This document shows, piece after piece, positions 62,117 to 64,000 of a DNA stretch of 64,000 bases (positions are counted from its first letter, which is position 1; the number at the start of each line of letters is the position of its first letter). The position numbers and the translations under genes are program-made. The notes under the pieces are model-generated. The model searched no databases and had not been told where the DNA came from. It saw only the letters and a program-made list of their open reading frames with translations. The DNA comes from Algoriphagus sp. AK58. Its GTDB lineage: Bacteria; Bacteroidota; Bacteroidia; Cytophagales; Cyclobacteriaceae. The stretch is from contig NZ_QEIG01000003.1 in assembly GCF_014324365.1 (NCBI RefSeq), positions 124,001 to 188,000 on the forward strand, read 5' to 3'.

Positions 62117-63234
62117 ATCCTTAGTTTTCTAAACACCTCCAAATAGCGCTCTGTCACATAATCCCAATTGTACTTTTGGGTCAGACCGAATCGCGCATTC
62201 TGTCGTAAATCGCTCATTGTTTCAGGCTCTGATTCAGCTTTCTCCACGATCTCTTTCACGGATTCCGCCTTTTTCTCAAAGTACCATCCATGCTTGCCGT
62301 TTTGCAGCATCTCTTGGTTGAAGGGCGTATCCAAAGCCAAAATCGCACAGCCATAACCCAGTGCCTTCAGCATCGCAGGATTGGTACCACCAAACTCATG
62401 CCCATGAAAGTACGCATAGCAATGCGAATACAAGGCCGCCAATTCATTCGGATCGGTAACATAGCCGGTAAACAGCAGTCTTGGATCCTGAATACTCTTC
62501 AAGCGATTGGCCCATTCGTCAGCAAAAGGCACATCGCCCACCACAACCAGTTTTTTTTGGGAATCGGATTTCAAAAAACCATCAATAATCAAATCCGCAT
62601 TGTTGTCAGGAACCAGTCTTCCCACAATCAGGTAATAGCCTCTGCTTTTCAGATCCCATCGCTTGATAGGCTTCGCATCGACACTTTCCCGGGGATTCGC
62701 CCCATAGGCAATGACTTCCGAGTCCTTCTGAAATAGCTCGAGATAGACGCGCCGCATCTCATCAGAATCATTAATCACCTGATCATAAAATTTGGTCGCC
62801 ATCTTGGAAGCCCAGAAAAAGTACTTCGCTCCAAGTCCTTTCCATTTTGGTCGCAGCCACTCTAGCCCATCCACGTTGATAGCGGTTGGTTTACCAAAAA
62901 TCTTAGCAATCAATCCAAAAGGCCCATTTCCACTATTCACCACAAAAATAACATCGACGTCCGAAAAACAGGCATGGAGCATAGAAATGAAGGTGTGCGT
63001 GAGCTGAGTCAAACTTTTCGATTCAATCGCAGGGGTATAAATGCACTCAATTCCATTGACAAATCGCGGGCGTTCCTTAAACAGCGCCCGATGATTGTAC
63101 ACCCGGACATGCACGCCTTTGGCTACCAGTCTTTCTCCAAGCTCCTTGATCATCGTGTCATAGCCCCCATAGACATAGGGATAGCCCTTGGCACCCATGA
63201 TGGCGACTTTTAGCTTTTTCTCAGATGATGCCAT
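62107..63234 (-). CDS. DUF1972-type family 1/4 glycosyltransferase
   Basis: The 375-residue protein has the DUF1972 N-terminus (KVAIMGAKGYPYVYGGYDTMIKEL, VRVYNHR, and INVDGLEWLRPKW) and a GT-B C-terminal half with YLIVGRLVPDNN and GHEFGGTNPAMLKALGYG, the donor-binding region. Such enzymes add sugars, often rhamnose, to polysaccharide precursors. It overlaps the next glycosyltransferase gene by 25 nt, so both belong to one polysaccharide operon running in from beyond 64000. Confidence 0.92.
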   Translation of the reverse strand: MASSEKKLKVAIMGAKGYPYVYGGYDTMIKELGERLVAKGVHVRVYNHRALFKERPRFVNGIECIYTPAIESKSLTQLTHTFISMLHACFSDVDVIFVVNSGNGPFGLIAKIFGKPTAINVDGLEWLRPKWKGLGAKYFFWASKMATKFYDQVINDSDEMRRVYLELFQKDSEVIAYGANPRESVDAKPIKRWDLKSRGYYLIVGRLVPDNNADLIIDGFLKSDSQKKLVVVGDVPFADEWANRLKSIQDPRLLFTGYVTDPNELAALYSHCYAYFHGHEFGGTNPAMLKALGYGCAILALDTPFNQEMLQNGKHGWYFEKKAESVKEIVEKAESEPETMSDLRQNARFGLTQKYNWDYVTERYLEVFRKLRISR

Positions 63235-64000
63235 AGGTGATTGACGATTTTTTGCTCAAATGCCTCCAGACTGTAGGAATATAGTGTGCGATTTCTCCCA
63301 TTTGCTCCCATTTGCTCACGCAGGGATTGGTCTTGGATTAGTTTTTCCAAGGCTAAGAATCCCTCTTCCACATCACCTATTGAAATTAAATAACCTGTTT
63401 CTCCCTCCACAACCATTTCAGAAGCACCCCCAGATCGAGTGGCAACAACGGGCTTTCCAGCGGCCATCGCTTCCAAAATCACTGTAGGAAAAGAATCGGG
63501 TAGGACTGAAGGCAACACAAAAATATCCAAGGAAGCCATCACCTCTGGAATATCCTCCCGAAATCCGAGGTAAAACACGCTATTCTCTAATCTCTTGTTT
63601 CTTATCTCTAATTTCACTTCTTCCAAAATCGGCTCGTACCCCGGAAATGGATCACCAACCAACACAAAATGTACTTCAGGAAAAGATTTGGAAAGTCTGT
63701 CTGCCAAGTCGATGAAAAAAAACTGGCCCTTCCCGGGATTAATCCGGCCGATCATGCCGATCAAAATACTGGAATCAGAAAGCCCCAGCTCCTTTTTCAG
63801 GGTTGGCTTTGCCTCTAAAAATTGTTCATAAGGTATTCCATTGTGTATGACCTGGATTTTGGATCTTTTCAACAGTGGCTGCCAATTATCTGCCACCGCT
63901 TGAGAAACAGCAATCGGTCGGAAAGTACTACTGTCCAGCAATCCTGCCAACCAACTACGCAAAGGTCTCGGACCAAGAAGGATCTCATGAATATGCCAGA
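63210..64000 (-). CDS. glycosyltransferase family 4 protein (partial at window edge)
   Basis: The reading frame stays open from the stop at 63210 to the window edge, so the N-terminus is outside. The visible part, over 260 residues, begins near WHIHEILLGPRPLRSW and has RPIAVSQAV, IGMIGRINPGKGQFFFI and the acceptor-donor region FVLPSVLPDSFPTVILEAMAAGKPVVATRSGG, as in GT4. An internal ATG at 63962 is not the true start. It overlaps the DUF1972 gene by 25 nt. Confidence 0.92.
   Translation of the reverse strand, partial: WHIHEILLGPRPLRSWLAGLLDSSTFRPIAVSQAVADNWQPLLKRSKIQVIHNGIPYEQFLEAKPTLKKELGLSDSSILIGMIGRINPGKGQFFFIDLADRLSKSFPEVHFVLVGDPFPGYEPILEEVKLEIRNKRLENSVFYLGFREDIPEVMASLDIFVLPSVLPDSFPTVILEAMAAGKPVVATRSGGASEMVVEGETGYLISIGDVEEGFLALEKLIQDQSLREQMGANGRNRTLYSYSLEAFEQKIVNHLWHHLRKS

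Overview
This window looks like a chromosomal piece of a Bacteroidota bacterium of the order Cytophagales, most likely the Cyclobacteriaceae/Algoriphagus neighbourhood. The evidence is a TonB-dependent receptor with an N-terminal carboxypeptidase-regulatory-like domain, a CBM9/DUF5916 outer-membrane protein, many Cys lipoproteins and secreted peptidases, few clear Shine-Dalgarno sites, and palindromic intergenic repeats typical of the group. The genus is inferred. There is no transposase, integrase, phage gene, rRNA or CRISPR array.

Layout. 1-4.4 kb: DUF4143 ATPase, tRNA-Gly(CCC), tRNA-Val(GAC) and uvrA. 4.6-13.3 kb: a 1701-residue protein joining a degenerate kinase domain, an AAA-type ATPase, a helical repeat region, a GAF domain and an intact class III adenylate cyclase, followed by a two-gene unit of a VioB/RebD-N-terminus-like protein and a Kelch-like lipoprotein. 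13.3-20.6 kb: nicotinamide riboside uptake and phosphorylation (PnuC plus kinase), exported S9 and M28 peptidases, a phosphodiesterase, a hexapeptide acetyltransferase and a VapBC pair. 20.8-27.7 kb: a complete, collinear ebo cluster, eboA to eboF. 27.7-35.8 kb: seven tandem paralogous lipoprotein genes, one with an in-frame stop. 35.8-38 kb: HD hydrolase, YitT and TRIC-like membrane proteins. 38-46 kb: a GNAT-like protein overlapping an adenylation/carrier/thioesterase enzyme, then methyltransferase, patatin and a VOC/alpha-oxoamine-synthase-like/serine-hydrolase operon. 46-53.6 kb: CRY-DASH photolyase, glycosidase lipoprotein, DUF5916 protein, YjbQ and an FAH-family enzyme. 53.7-56.4 kb: a TPP riboswitch ahead of a TonB-dependent receptor. 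56.4-64 kb: dipeptide epimerase, M14 carboxypeptidase, a hicAB pair whose hicA is too short to find by a length cutoff and is frameshifted in an A-run, SIMPL protein, rlmF, OsmC protein and two glycosyltransferases, the last cut by the window edge.

How genes work together. The ebo genes probably act as one transport or precursor-processing unit for a metabolite: in cyanobacteria the homologous cluster is needed to export the scytonemin monomer. The TPP riboswitch implies the TonB receptor takes up thiamin or a thiamin precursor. PnuC and its kinase form a minimal NAD salvage route. The tandem lipoproteins share near-identical ends and divergent centres, which suggests duplication with gene conversion or selection for diversity.

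The observations most worth following are the ebo cluster, the pseudokinase-cyclase fusion, the lipoprotein array, the frameshifted hicA and the A-PCP-TE/GNAT pair. Positions come from reading the sequence; family assignments rest on motif recognition without any database search.
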